This document shows, piece after piece, positions 46,442 to 55,073 of a stretch of 60,728 nt of DNA (the stretch's first letter is position 1; each line of letters opens with the position of its first letter). The DNA is from Prevotella sp. Lineage in GTDB: Bacteria; Bacteroidota; Bacteroidia; Bacteroidales; Bacteroidaceae. The stretch lies in NCBI GenBank assembly GCA_017449025.1, contig JAFSKJ010000006.1, positions 1-60,728 on the forward strand. Reading direction: 5' to 3'. Under the pieces are notes generated by a model. It had not been told where the DNA came from. It searched no databases and saw nothing but the letters and a program-made list of their open reading frames with translations. The translations under genes were made by a program, and so were the position numbers.

Positions 46442-47539
46442 TTATAGTGCCTTTATTTGTTCTGTTGTAAGTCCTGTTGCCTCGGCAATCTGCTCGATGG
46501 TCATCACGTTCATGGATTTCAGTTTGCGAGCGGTGTCCATCTTTTGCTGTTCGACTTTGGCTTTGGCCTGCTCGACTTTGGCTTCGGCCTGTTCGGCTTT
46601 GGCTTCGGCCTCTTTTATCATTTCTTCCGCCTTCTTGTTGGCTTCTTCCTCTGCCTTCTGCTTGACCTCTGTCTCTAATTTCTGCTTGACCTCTGTCTCT
46701 AATTTCTGCTTGACCTCTGCCTCCAATTTCTGCTTGACCTCTGCCTCTAATTTCTGCTTGACCTCTGCCTCTATTTTCTGCTTGACCTCTGCCTCTACTT
46801 TCCTTATAACCCTCCGCGTTATCGTCTCTTCGATATCCTCTTCGTATGTCCGCTGGGTGCTGACCCTGTCCCAGAATTTGTCGTAAGCCCGCATCTCCGC
46901 GTCGCTGAAGGCGGCTATCTCCACAATTTCAAGTGCTTCGTTCACCTCGGCATTCTCCAGCAACTCTGCCGGCACCTCCTTGGTCTTCTCATCGATTTCC
47001 GTCAGGAAACGTAGCCATAGCACCTGCATCTTCCTCTCAGAGAACGTGGTTGGCTTAAACTTCGGCAACTCAATAAAAATCAAGTGGAGGCCGTCAATCA
47101 CCTGGTCTGTGTATTTGTCATGCACAAGATGATAGTAGTGGTAATAGTCATCGACACCGTCCAAGAATGTTGAATTGACAAAATTCAAGGCATAGACGGG
47201 TTGCAGGCACTTGTAGGCCATGCCCTTATTCGTCTGTGCCACGTATGCTTTCGAGGCATTGAGCAGCACGCGCTTCTTGAACGCTTCCGTCCACGACATC
47301 TGCATCTCGACGATGAACTCGCGGTTCTTGTTGTCCTTGCAGCACACGTCCACAATACTGTATTTCTCGGCCTCCGTCCTGTTGGGGATTTTATCGGCAG
47401 GCCAGTATTCAATGCTCTCCACCCGCTCGTCATCCTCAAGGGGCAAGAGGGCGTTGAGCAGACTGATGACGAGATGCTTGTGCTCGCCAAATATCTTCTT
47501 GAAAGTCAGGTCGGCTTTCGGGTCTAAGTACTTTGCCAT
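46442..47539 (-). CDS. Rpn/PDDEXK_2-family nuclease (transposase-like) with 24-bp repeats
   Basis: This 365-residue protein of the Rpn family (PD-(D/E)XK nuclease, often annotated as putative transposase) has MAKYLDPKADLTFKKIFGEH at the start. The catalytic region is YSIVDVCCKDNKNREFIVEMQ (about 72-92, D...EVQ-like with Asp, Glu and Gln/Met). A conserved helical core reaches about 235. The C-terminal third is a long charged coiled coil of an eight-residue unit (EAEVKQKL), repeated about seven times and coded by 24-bp tandem repeats at 46655-46802. It ends in MTIEQIAEATGLTTEQI. The ATG at 47539 starts the family motif. Relatives promote RecA-independent recombination and are horizontally mobile. 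Confidence 0.85.
   Translation of the reverse strand: MAKYLDPKADLTFKKIFGEHKHLVISLLNALLPLEDDERVESIEYWPADKIPNRTEAEKYSIVDVCCKDNKNREFIVEMQMSWTEAFKKRVLLNASKAYVAQTNKGMAYKCLQPVYALNFVNSTFLDGVDDYYHYYHLVHDKYTDQVIDGLHLIFIELPKFKPTTFSERKMQVLWLRFLTEIDEKTKEVPAELLENAEVNEALEIVEIAAFSDAEMRAYDKFWDRVSTQRTYEEDIEETITRRVIRKVEAEVKQKIEAEVKQKLEAEVKQKLEAEVKQKLETEVKQKLETEVKQKAEEEANKKAEEMIKEAEAKAEQAEAKVEQAKAKVEQQKMDTARKLKSMNVMTIEQIAEATGLTTEQIKAL
46655..46802. repeat. 24-bp tandem repeats inside the Rpn-family gene
   Basis: On the plus strand the unit CTGCTTGACCTCTG followed by (T/C)CTC(T/C)AATTT recurs about six times with few changes. It codes the EVKQKLEA coiled-coil unit. Unit length is a multiple of three, so copy-number changes keep the frame. 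Confidence 0.85.
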
Positions 47540-47742
47540 AATCGTGATGCTGTTAAATTCTGGCGCAAAGTTAAGCAATTTTTTTGTAATTCCGAGGAAT
47601 TATGGCGTTAAATCTTACGAAAGCGAGCAAAGATGCAGCTTTTTGACATGATACCATATCATAAACAGAAAAAATTCACAAAAAAGGTTGACACGCTGAC
47701 ACAACGCCGATGTACAGGGCATTTGCAACCTTTTTCAAGGGT
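47540..47742. other. Intergenic region upstream of the Rpn gene
   Basis: On the minus strand TAACTTTG lies at 47573-47566, 27 bp before the Rpn start, as a likely -7 element. The rest is AT-rich without a gene. A TTGACACGCTGACACAACG segment at about 47687-47705 resembles the ends of the palindromic element that follows. Confidence 0.5.
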
Positions 47743-48040
47743 GACACGGGTGACACAAGGCTGACACATCCTGTCAACGACAACTACGACAACTTGGACA
47801 ACTGCCTACTGTTGCAACCGCAGTCTTCGGATTTCAGAAAAGATGTATTAGTTGTTTAGGTTGTCGTCTTTTATGCACTTTGAATTCTCTCGAGAATTCA
47901 AAGCTAAAGGGGCACTTGCTCATGCTCATGTGCCACTTTTCCGTTCAATTCTCTCGAAAATTTGCTTTTTCACGTGCTCTGCCGAACGGAAAAGCCCAAT
48001 CTCCGCACAGCAAATGTGTCAGCCTTGTGTCACCCGTGTC
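47743..48040. repeat. 298-bp palindromic non-coding element with perfect 26-bp inverted ends
   Basis: The ends at 47743-47768 and 48015-48040 are exact inverted copies built on GACACGGGTGACACAAGG. Inside, a 12-bp-arm palindrome (CTTTGAATTCTC-TC-GAGAATTCAAAG) lies at 47878-47903. An AAAGGGGCAC/GTGCCACTTT hairpin lies at about 47907-47940, and an 11-bp pair CTTTTCCGTTC/GAACGGAAAAG at 47936-47946 and 47984-47994. No reading frame looks real. It may be a structured RNA or a non-autonomous mobile element. Confidence 0.75.
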
Positions 48041-48061
48041 GCTTGAGTTGTTAGGTTTGTG

Positions 48062-48694
48062 TCAGTCGATGTAGTCCACCTTGATGACTATAACGCGTAT
48101 GTCCTGATTGTAACCGTCGTTCTCAATCTTTGCAATATGCCAGTCGCTTGGAAAGAAGATGAAGAACTTGTCGGCGGTGGAGTCGTAGAATCGGGCGCGC
48201 CCGGCATCGTAGTTATAGTGTATGACGTCGGGCTTGTACTGGTCTTTGGGTGTCGACGTCTCGTGGTCTATGACAGCGAAGCGCTCTGTGCCTCCTACCA
48301 CATACTGAAAGTCGATGTGGTGATAGTGGCTCTCGCTGTTTCTCTTGGCGAGCGGTTCGTTCTTGGAGTCTTCAACACTGGCCACGAGCTGTGTGCCCGG
48401 GATGGGGTGTTTGCCTGCGGATATTGCCTTAAGGTCGGTGTCGGCAAGCCATCGGAAAAGAGCCTTCCATTGCGTGGGGTTCTTCTCGTACTGCTCATAG
48501 AACTCAGTGATGTTCACCGACTTGTGCGGGTCGGCCTTGTGGAAGTCGTGTCGCCAGCTGCCAGCCTTCAGCCATTGGCGTGCTTGTCTCACCTTGTGTC
48601 GGTCAGTATACTCCCGGGTGTAGTATCCGCTCTGTGCTGTGGCAAAGACGGTAAGTGTCATGCAGACGATGGCGCAGAATATTCTTTTCTTCAT
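48062..48694 (-). CDS. Exported YhcH/YjgK/YiaL-family protein
   Basis: This 210-residue protein has a signal peptide (MKKRIFCAIVCMTLTVFATAQ) and a cupin-like DUF386 domain. SHYHHIDFQYVVGGTERFAV at about 122-141 carries the metal-binding His/Glu, and FFIFFPSDWHIAKI (about 177-190) the last histidine. The family is linked to catabolism of sialic acid and other sugars. Export is unusual for cytoplasmic YhcH and points to periplasmic sugar chemistry. The ATG at 48694 is preferred to a TTG three codons earlier. It is 12 bp after the MFS gene, so the two form an operon. Confidence 0.85.
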   Translation of the reverse strand: MKKRIFCAIVCMTLTVFATAQSGYYTREYTDRHKVRQARQWLKAGSWRHDFHKADPHKSVNITEFYEQYEKNPTQWKALFRWLADTDLKAISAGKHPIPGTQLVASVEDSKNEPLAKRNSESHYHHIDFQYVVGGTERFAVIDHETSTPKDQYKPDVIHYNYDAGRARFYDSTADKFFIFFPSDWHIAKIENDGYNQDIRVIVIKVDYID

Positions 48695-48706
48695 AGTTTC
48701 CAAGTG

Positions 48707-49885
48707 TTATCTGTTCTTATGGGTAATAAACCAGTTGTGGGTGAAGCGGGTGTAGAGCAGCATAGTGGCGGCGGTGACGGCCATTGCCGTGATGAGTAGC
48801 GACTTGTCGTCGTTGAAGAACAGCATAAATCCCATGCAGAGTCCTAAGGACATTCCCAATTCCCAGCTTAGCAGATACATGCTCTGCGAAGTTCCCCTCT
48901 TGCAATGGTGGCTAAGCTTGATGAAGAACATAAGGAAACGAGAGCTTGTCAGTCCTACGGCCAGTCCTATGCACAGCGGTGATAGATACCACACTATGGG
49001 CAGCGGGCGGGTGTAAATCATCAGCTCTGCGGCAAGCATGAGTATCAGTCCACTCACCACCTCGCTCTTAAGGTCGGCATCGCGGAATACAAACCGCTGT
49101 GCCAGCAAGGCAAAGAGGAAGCCTATCATCATGATGGCATAGAAGCGGTCGCTCAGTCCTAACGTCATGATCATGCCAAGGGAAAGTGACACGAGGGCGA
49201 GATTGATGAACAGCGGCATGGAGCCTGGCAACAGGAAGCGGTCGAGGCTGAAGACGCGCAGATTGTCGGAGGGTGAGCGGAACGGAAAGCGTACGGTGAG
49301 GATAAACACTACCGACAACAGGGCGCTGAACACGGCTGCGAGCACAACGGCGTCGAAGCGGAAGTAGTTGAAGATAACCAGTCCGAGCATGGGGCCTAAG
49401 GATATTGCGAAGCGGGCGAACCATGCCGCTGAGAAATTGGCCTCTGTGCGCTTGAACGACTCGCTGGTGTCGATGATAAGCGTGCTGCTCAGCACCATCT
49501 GGGCAAAGCCGAAGAAGGCGCCGAGGAAGAATCTCTGCAAAAGTATCAGTCCCACGCTGACAATCTGCGAGCGGAGGCTGTGGACATAGTATAGTTCAAG
49601 CAGGCAGGCAATGACGCCGAAGACTGAGAGTATGCACACCCTGTTACGCCGGTAACGCTCCACCATATACGAGCAGCAGGGGCCGAAAGTGAACAGTCCT
49701 ATGCCGAAGGCGCCCATGGCCAGTCCCACCTCCATGGGCGTGAAGTGCTCTTTCTGCATGAGCCACTCGGGCATTGTGGGTATTAGAATATAGACTGCTA
49801 CGGAGAGCAGCAGAGTGGACAGCGACATGAGCCAGAAGTCTCTATGCCAGAGCCTGACATGTACAGGAGTATTCTGTGTGTTCAT
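48707..49885 (-). CDS. Major facilitator superfamily transporter
   Basis: This 392-residue protein has about 12 membrane helices. The loop between helices 2 and 3 reads GLFTFGPCCSYMVERYRRNRV, a modified MFS GxxxDxxGRR motif. A central cytoplasmic loop (about 185-210) separates the two six-helix halves. No substrate can be assigned; the pairing with a YhcH-like gene 12 bp downstream makes a sugar or sugar-acid plausible. A promoter at 49912-49941 precedes it, so MFS and YhcH are probably one transcript. Confidence 0.82.
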   Translation of the reverse strand: MNTQNTPVHVRLWHRDFWLMSLSTLLLSVAVYILIPTMPEWLMQKEHFTPMEVGLAMGAFGIGLFTFGPCCSYMVERYRRNRVCILSVFGVIACLLELYYVHSLRSQIVSVGLILLQRFFLGAFFGFAQMVLSSTLIIDTSESFKRTEANFSAAWFARFAISLGPMLGLVIFNYFRFDAVVLAAVFSALLSVVFILTVRFPFRSPSDNLRVFSLDRFLLPGSMPLFINLALVSLSLGMIMTLGLSDRFYAIMMIGFLFALLAQRFVFRDADLKSEVVSGLILMLAAELMIYTRPLPIVWYLSPLCIGLAVGLTSSRFLMFFIKLSHHCKRGTSQSMYLLSWELGMSLGLCMGFMLFFNDDKSLLITAMAVTAATMLLYTRFTHNWFITHKNR

Positions 49886-49911
49886 CCTATTTTTCCTCTG
49901 AATTTGCGGTG

Positions 49912-49941
49912 CAAAGTTACTCTAAATTCTGTAAATGGCAA
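49912..49941 (-). promoter_or_regulatory. Promoter of MFS-YhcH
   Basis: Minus strand: TTG at 49941-49939, a 19-bp spacer, then TAACTTTG at 49919-49912. Confidence 0.7.
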
Positions 49942-49947
49942 AGAAAA

Positions 49948-50574
49948 TCACATATTAAATTCACGATAGTCGGTAATCTGCATGTCTGAGAGGCCGCTGA
50001 TGGCGTCCACGGGGTTGGTAGTGGCCAGTCCCACCACGCACATTCCTGCAGCTCTTCCTGAGCGGAGGCCGTTAAAGCTGTCCTCGAACACCACGCATTC
50101 TTCAGGTTGCAGTCCGAAGCGTGCCGCTGCCTTCAGATAGCAGTCGGGGTGAGGTTTGGAGTGCTCAAAGTCCTCGCTGGTGAGGATGGCGTCGAACATG
50201 CCCTTGAACTCCGGGTGCTGGCGGTAGACGGCCTCCATCTTCATGATGTTGCTGCTGGTGACCACTGCCGTGAGCACACCACGGCTGCGCAGACGGGCTA
50301 TGTAGTCGGTGAATCCGGCTATGTAGCAGTAGTCCATCCCAGCCTCGTACTCGTCGAGCCGCCGTGTGATGACTGCCTGCTCCTGCTCCAAAGGTCCGCT
50401 GAACCACCTGTCGTAGATCTGCGTCAGGGTCTGACCCTTTATCTCATGTTCTAATCCCGGATGCTCGGGGTGGTATAGCCTGCACTGCGCCCCCCAGAAC
50501 ACGGTGTACTGGGGCTCGGTGTCGAAGACCACGCCGTCGAGGTCGAAGAGTGCTGCTTTCATTCTGTTGCTCAT
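49948..50574 (-). CDS. HAD-family hydrolase, beta-phosphoglucomutase-like
   Basis: This 208-residue HAD enzyme has nucleophile motif I LFDLDGVVFDTEP (Asp about 11 and 13). Motif II is VVTSSN (about 100-105), motif III Lys is in SKPHPDCYLKAA (about 139), and motif IV is VVFEDSFNGLRSGRAAGM (about 160-177). The helical cap is of C1 type, as in PGM and phosphatase members, so the substrate is a sugar phosphate or similar. Its ATG overlaps the relA stop (ATGA), so it is translated after relA. Confidence 0.88.
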   Translation of the reverse strand: MSNRMKAALFDLDGVVFDTEPQYTVFWGAQCRLYHPEHPGLEHEIKGQTLTQIYDRWFSGPLEQEQAVITRRLDEYEAGMDYCYIAGFTDYIARLRSRGVLTAVVTSSNIMKMEAVYRQHPEFKGMFDAILTSEDFEHSKPHPDCYLKAAARFGLQPEECVVFEDSFNGLRSGRAAGMCVVGLATTNPVDAISGLSDMQITDYREFNM

Positions 50575-52823
50575 ACTCGTTCCACTTGTTTCACGCCCTT
50601 CACGGTGCGTAGTTTCTTTATGAGTGTCTCCATGCGCGAGGTGTCGTCGACCATCACCACGAGTGTTCCCCTGAACAGACCGTCGTGTGAGTCGATGTTT
50701 ATGCTTCGCAGCACGAGCTTCTCGTCCTTTGATATTATGCTTGTAAGGTTGTTGATTATGCCCAGGTCGTCAGTGCCTACCACGCGCAGTGCTATGCTGT
50801 ACTGCGAGGCCCCCTTCCCGCTCCACTTAGCCTTTACCAAGCGGTAAGGGAAGCGTCGGCGCAACTCAGGGGCGTTGGGGCAGTCGGCACGGTGAATCTT
50901 GATGCCTCCGCCGGTGGTGACGAACCCGAAGACGTTGTCGCCGTAGATGGGGTTGCAGCAGCGTGCCAGCTGATAGTCTATGCCTTTCAGGTCACGGTCT
51001 ATTACGAGCACGTCGTCGGGCACGTGCAGCGGCGAGTCGCTGCCCGTCTCGAGCACGAACTCTTCGGCCGAGCGGATCACGGTGTCGATGTTCGGGTTCT
51101 GTTCTCTCTGTCGCAGCTCCTGATAGCGGTCTATTATGGTGTTGGTGTCGAGAGTTCCGTCGGCCACTTGCTGGTAGAACTCGCTCACCTGCCTGAAGCC
51201 CAGCCGGCGTATCATGTGGGCCATCGTTGCCTCGTCAATCTCTATTTTCCTGTTCTTGAACTTGCGCTCAATCATCTCCTTGGCGAAGAGAGCCTCCTTG
51301 GCCTGCGTCTCCTTAAGTGCCAGGCGTATTTTCGACTTTGCCCTCGAGGTCTTCACCACTCCGAGCCACTCCTGCTTGGGCTTTTGCGTCGAAGCGGTCA
51401 TTATCTCCACCTGGTCGCCCGAGCGCAGCTGCTGGCGGAAGGTTACCACCTTATTATTTATACGCGCGCCCACGCACGTGTTACCCACTTTGGAGTGAAT
51501 GTGGTAGGCCATGTCGAGAACCGTGGCTCCCTTGGGGAATTTCAGCAGGTCGCCCTTGGGCGTGAAGACGAACACCTCGTCCTCGTAGAGGTCCATCTTG
51601 AACTGGTCCATCACCTCGTTGCCGTCGGCGGTCTCGAGCATGGTGCGTATGTTGGTGAGCCACTCGTCGAGCCCCGTCTCGCCCTTCACGCCCTTGTAGC
51701 GCCAGTGTGCGGCCACGCCTCGCTCAGCCACCTCGTCCATTCTCTCTGTGCGTATCTGCACTTCCACCCATTTCTGTTCAGGTCCGAGCACTGTGATGTG
51801 CAGGCTCTCGTAGCCGTTCGACTTCGGCACGGAGAGCCAGTCGCGAAGGCGCTTGGGGTTGGGCTGGTACATGTCGGTGACTATTGAGTAAGCCTGCCAG
51901 CACAGTGCTGTCTCCGACAGCTGGTGCTTCTGTCCCCCCGCACCGCTGCCTTCGGCTCCCTGGCTTTCCGGCTCAATTATTATCCTTATGGCAAAGAGGT
52001 CGTAGACACCCTCGAAGTCACACTTCTGCTTCTTCATTTTCTGCCAGATGGAGTGTATCGACTTTGTGCGCCCTTTTATGTGGAAGTGCAGGCCTGCTGC
52101 CGTCAGCCTCTGGCTCACGGGGCCTATGAAGTTCTCTATGTAAGCATCGCGGCTCTGCTTGGTGGCGTTGAGCTTCTCGCGAATCATGTAGTATGCGTCG
52201 TGCTCCAGATACTTCAGCGACAGGTCTTCAAGCTCGCTCTTCAGCTTGTATAGTCCCAGCTTGTGAGCCAGCGGCGCATAGAGGTATGCCGCCTCTTCCG
52301 ACACCTGGCGCTTGGCCTCGGCCTCGGCGGTGTCGCGTATCTGCCTCATCAGGTTCACACGGTCGGCAATCATTATCAGTATCACGCGCATGTCCTCGGC
52401 AAATGAGAGCAGCAGGTTGCGGAAGTTCTCGCTCTCCACCACAGGGTTCTTCTTGTACAGCTCCTGTATGCGCATCAGGCCTCGCAGAATGCGCGCCACC
52501 GACTCGCCGTAGTCGCTCTCTATGGTGTCTATCGACAGCTGTCCGCCTGCCACACTGGCATAGAGCAGTATGGCGAGCACGCTGTCGCGCTTTAGTCCTA
52601 TCTCGTCAACGGTAATCATGGCAGTCTGGAATGCCAGCACTATGGGGTTCAGCCCGAACACGTTGCGGCTCAGCTGTCCGCTCTCCAAGTCGTGGCTCAA
52701 CTGAGCGCGCACACGCTCCTCGTCGCCGGGAAGCAGCGAGGTCTCTATGCGGGCCTTCAGCTGGTTGTAGATGGTTAGCGACAGCTCTCTCTCGTGGGTG
52801 GTAAAGTCAAGTTTGTTGGCCAT
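50571..52823 (-). CDS. RelA/SpoT-family (p)ppGpp synthetase with degenerate hydrolase site
   Basis: This 750-residue protein has a pseudo-HD domain (about 25-175), the synthetase (about 235-380; VYDLFAIRIIIEPE, RLRDWLSVPKSNGYESLH, VEVQIRTERMDEVAERGVAA), a TGS domain (about 400-460, VFVFTPKGDLLKFPKGATVL), a helical/zinc-finger region, and a C-terminal ACT domain (about 675-750). The hydrolase HDxxED motif is replaced by YAxxAG in LLYASVAGGQLS (about 85-96), so it is probably synthetase-only. The ATG at 52823 (MANKLDFTTHER) is chosen because a longer frame needs a TTG. A Gly/Ser-rich insertion interrupts the synthetase after residue 303. Confidence 0.88.
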   Translation of the reverse strand: MANKLDFTTHERELSLTIYNQLKARIETSLLPGDEERVRAQLSHDLESGQLSRNVFGLNPIVLAFQTAMITVDEIGLKRDSVLAILLYASVAGGQLSIDTIESDYGESVARILRGLMRIQELYKKNPVVESENFRNLLLSFAEDMRVILIMIADRVNLMRQIRDTAEAEAKRQVSEEAAYLYAPLAHKLGLYKLKSELEDLSLKYLEHDAYYMIREKLNATKQSRDAYIENFIGPVSQRLTAAGLHFHIKGRTKSIHSIWQKMKKQKCDFEGVYDLFAIRIIIEPESQGAEGSGAGGQKHQLSETALCWQAYSIVTDMYQPNPKRLRDWLSVPKSNGYESLHITVLGPEQKWVEVQIRTERMDEVAERGVAAHWRYKGVKGETGLDEWLTNIRTMLETADGNEVMDQFKMDLYEDEVFVFTPKGDLLKFPKGATVLDMAYHIHSKVGNTCVGARINNKVVTFRQQLRSGDQVEIMTASTQKPKQEWLGVVKTSRAKSKIRLALKETQAKEALFAKEMIERKFKNRKIEIDEATMAHMIRRLGFRQVSEFYQQVADGTLDTNTIIDRYQELRQREQNPNIDTVIRSAEEFVLETGSDSPLHVPDDVLVIDRDLKGIDYQLARCCNPIYGDNVFGFVTTGGGIKIHRADCPNAPELRRRFPYRLVKAKWSGKGASQYSIALRVVGTDDLGIINNLTSIISKDEKLVLRSINIDSHDGLFRGTLVVMVDDTSRMETLIKKLRTVKGVKQVERV

Positions 52824-52841
52824 AAAACACAAATTTTCATG

Positions 52842-52849
52842 CAAAGTTA
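52842..52849 (-). promoter_or_regulatory. Promoter -7 element of relA
   Basis: TAACTTTG on the minus strand, 19 bp before the ATG at 52823. It lies back-to-back with the -7 element for the DUF4301 gene. Confidence 0.55.
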
Positions 52850-52892
52850 CAAATTTTATGCCATTTCCTGCACCAATATCAAAAAAACTTTG

Positions 52893-52900
52893 TATATTTG
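52893..52900 (+). promoter_or_regulatory. Promoter -7 element of the DUF4301 gene
   Basis: TATATTTG, 38 bp before the ATG at 52939. No exact TTG lies at the usual distance upstream. Confidence 0.5.
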
Positions 52901-52938
52901 CCATCAAATTAGCGAGAAACCCTTAAAATACCAATATT

Positions 52939-54450
52939 ATGTTATCACAGCAAGACCTTAAACAGATTGCCCAGAAGGGTATCACAGAAGAGCAGATAAA
53001 TGTTCAGCTCAACGAGTTCAAGACAGGCTTTCCCTTTCTCAAGCTTGAGGCTGCAGCCAGTATCGACCGGGGTATCGTAGCCACCGGAAAACAGGACAAG
53101 CAGAACTACATCAAGGCCTGGGAGAAATACAAGCAGGAGGGGCACAAGATTGTGAAATTCGTTCCGGCCAGCGGTGCCGCCAGCCGTATGTTCAAGGACA
53201 TGTTTGCATTCTTGGACGCCGACTATCAGGTGCCTACCACGCCTTTCGAACAGAAATTCTTTGAGAACATAAAGAAGTTTGCCTTCTACGACGAACTGGA
53301 TGCCGCATGCCGCAAGAACGAGGGCAAGAGCATCAAGTACCTCATTGACGAGGGCAACTACAAGGCCGTGGTTGCCAACATGCTGTTCGAGAAGGGACTG
53401 AACTACGGTCAGCTGCCAAAGGGCATGCTGCTGTTCCACAAGTACGACGACGGTGCACGCACACCCATGGAGGAGCATCTCGTGGAGGGTGCCCTCTACG
53501 CCACATCCAACGGCGAGGCATGTGTACACTTCACTGTCTCACACGAGCACATGGAGCTGTTCAAGAAGCGCGTGGCAGCAAAAGCCGACGGCTACGCCAA
53601 GAAATACAACGTGAAGTACGACATCTCGTTCTCTGAGCAGAAACCGTCGACAGACACCATAGCCGCAAATCCCGACAATACGCCATTCCGCAACGACGAC
53701 GGCTCGCTGCTCTTCCGCCCCGGAGGCCACGGAGCACTCATTGAGAACCTTAACGAAATCGATGCCGACGTAATCTTCATAAAAAACATAGACAACGTGG
53801 TGCCCGACCGCATAAAGGCCGACACCGTGGAATACAAGGAGGTGATTGCCGGGGTGCTGGTAAACCTGCAGAAGATAGCCTTCGGATACCTGAAGGAGCT
53901 TGAGGGAGACCCCTCGAAGGAGCGCATGGCAGAGATGGCCAAGTTCGTGGAGACCATCTTCGTGGAGAACCCGCGCATGAAGTCGCTAAGCCAAGCCGAG
54001 CTGAAGGAATACCTCATAAAGAAACTCAACCGACCCATGAGAGTGTGCGGCGTGGTGCAGAACGTGGGCGAGCCGGGTGGCGGCCCCTTCCTCACCTACA
54101 ACCAGGACGGCACCATCTCGCTGCAGATTCTGGAGTCGAGCCAGATTGACAAGAACAACAAGGAATACATGGAGATGTTCACCAAGGGAACACACTTCAA
54201 CCCCGTAGACCTTGTGTGCGCCGTCAAGGACTATAAGGGGCAGCCATTCAACCTGCCCGACTTCGTCGACCGCACAACAGGGTTCATCTCGTCGAAGTCG
54301 AAGAACGGCAAGGAGCTGAAGGCTCTCGAACTGCCCGGACTATGGAACGGAGCCATGAGCGACTGGAACACCGTCTTCGTAGAGGTGCCACTCTCTACGT
54401 TCAACCCCGTGAAGACCGTCAACGACCTGCTCCGCGAACAGCATCAGTAA
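52939..54450 (+). CDS. DUF4301 protein, predicted nucleotidyltransferase fold
   Basis: This 503-residue soluble protein is of the Bacteroidota DUF4301 family. Two segments recall UDP-sugar pyrophosphorylases. KFVPASGAASRMFKDM (about 72-87) is in the place of their Gly-rich nucleotide loop. FRPGGHGALIENLNEIDADV then IFIKNIDNVVPD (about 253-284) resembles the GHG and DN metal-binding motifs. NVGEPGGGPFLTYNQDG follows at about 374. A uridylyl- or similar transferase role is inferred; no substrate is known. The neighbours are relA (divergent) and mscL (44 bp downstream). Confidence 0.78.
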   Translation: MLSQQDLKQIAQKGITEEQINVQLNEFKTGFPFLKLEAAASIDRGIVATGKQDKQNYIKAWEKYKQEGHKIVKFVPASGAASRMFKDMFAFLDADYQVPTTPFEQKFFENIKKFAFYDELDAACRKNEGKSIKYLIDEGNYKAVVANMLFEKGLNYGQLPKGMLLFHKYDDGARTPMEEHLVEGALYATSNGEACVHFTVSHEHMELFKKRVAAKADGYAKKYNVKYDISFSEQKPSTDTIAANPDNTPFRNDDGSLLFRPGGHGALIENLNEIDADVIFIKNIDNVVPDRIKADTVEYKEVIAGVLVNLQKIAFGYLKELEGDPSKERMAEMAKFVETIFVENPRMKSLSQAELKEYLIKKLNRPMRVCGVVQNVGEPGGGPFLTYNQDGTISLQILESSQIDKNNKEYMEMFTKGTHFNPVDLVCAVKDYKGQPFNLPDFVDRTTGFISSKSKNGKELKALELPGLWNGAMSDWNTVFVEVPLSTFNPVKTVNDLLREQHQ

Positions 54451-54494
54451 AAACAGAACAGTCATTCAATTAAAACCTTAAAAACATCAAAACT

Positions 54495-54893
54495 ATGGGA
54501 TTTATCAGTGAATTCAAAGAGTTTGCCATGAAAGGCAACGTCATGGACATGGCTGTCGGTGTAATCATCGGCGGCGCGTTTGGAAAGATTGTCAGCTCGC
54601 TTGTCGACGACGTACTCATGCCCCTCGTAGGGATGATTACCGGCAATGTAGACTTCACTAACCTTGTCTTCAAGATTGGCGAGGGCGAAGAGGCTGCAGT
54701 GCTGAAATACGGTACGTTCATACAGAACGTTGTCGACTTCATCATTGTAGCATTCTGTATCTTCCTCATGCTCAAGGGCATAAACAAGCTCAACCGCAAA
54801 AAGGAGGAACCCGCTCCAGAGCCTGAGGCACCAAAGGGTCCCACACAGGAAGAGCTGCTCGCTGAAATACGCGACCTGCTCAAGACCAAGTAA
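54495..54893 (+). CDS. mscL: Large-conductance mechanosensitive channel MscL
   Basis: This 132-residue channel is of normal length for the family. The N-terminal amphipathic helix and first pore helix [20 protein letters not shown] (residues 7-26) carry the Gly/Ala-rich face. The second helix is at about 75-95 ([15 protein letters not shown]), and the C-terminal cytoplasmic helix is Glu/Pro-rich. MscL opens under membrane tension and releases solutes on osmotic downshock. It lies 44 bp after the DUF4301 gene and ends at a hairpin terminator (54920-54950). Confidence 0.95.
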   Translation: MGFISEFKEFAMKGNVMDMAVGVIIGGAFGKIVSSLVDDVLMPLVGMITGNVDFTNLVFKIGEGEEAAVLKYGTFIQNVVDFIIVAFCIFLMLKGINKLNRKKEEPAPEPEAPKGPTQEELLAEIRDLLKTK

Positions 54894-54919
54894 TACAGAC
54901 CGTTGAGAAACTTTTAGCT

Positions 54920-54950
54920 GTGCAGCCATTCCTCCAAAGAGTGGCTGCAC
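54920..54950 (+). terminator. Terminator after mscL
   Basis: GTGCAGCCA and TGGCTGCAC enclose a 13-nt loop, followed by TTATTG. Confidence 0.65.
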
Positions 54951-55020
54951 TTATTGTATGCGCCACAATGGCATGCTCAAGGTTATTTAATTCAATTTTA
55001 CTGAATAATGCTTAAATTCT

Positions 55021-55051
55021 TTGCAAGCCCAGCATTTATTTAGTATTTTTG
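55021..55051 (+). promoter_or_regulatory. Promoter of the MORN-repeat gene
   Basis: TTG at 55021-55023, a 20-bp spacer, then TATTTTTG at 55044-55051, 22 bp before the ATG. Confidence 0.75.
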
Positions 55052-55073
55052 CATTTCCAAAACCAAGATAACA

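Noticed and set aside
46655-46802. CRISPR-like array
   Set aside because: The 24-bp units have no spacers and code an in-frame coiled coil.
48052-48059. TAGGTTTG as a promoter -7 element on the plus strand
   Set aside because: It points into the end of a minus-strand gene and has no start codon or TTG partner at the correct distance.
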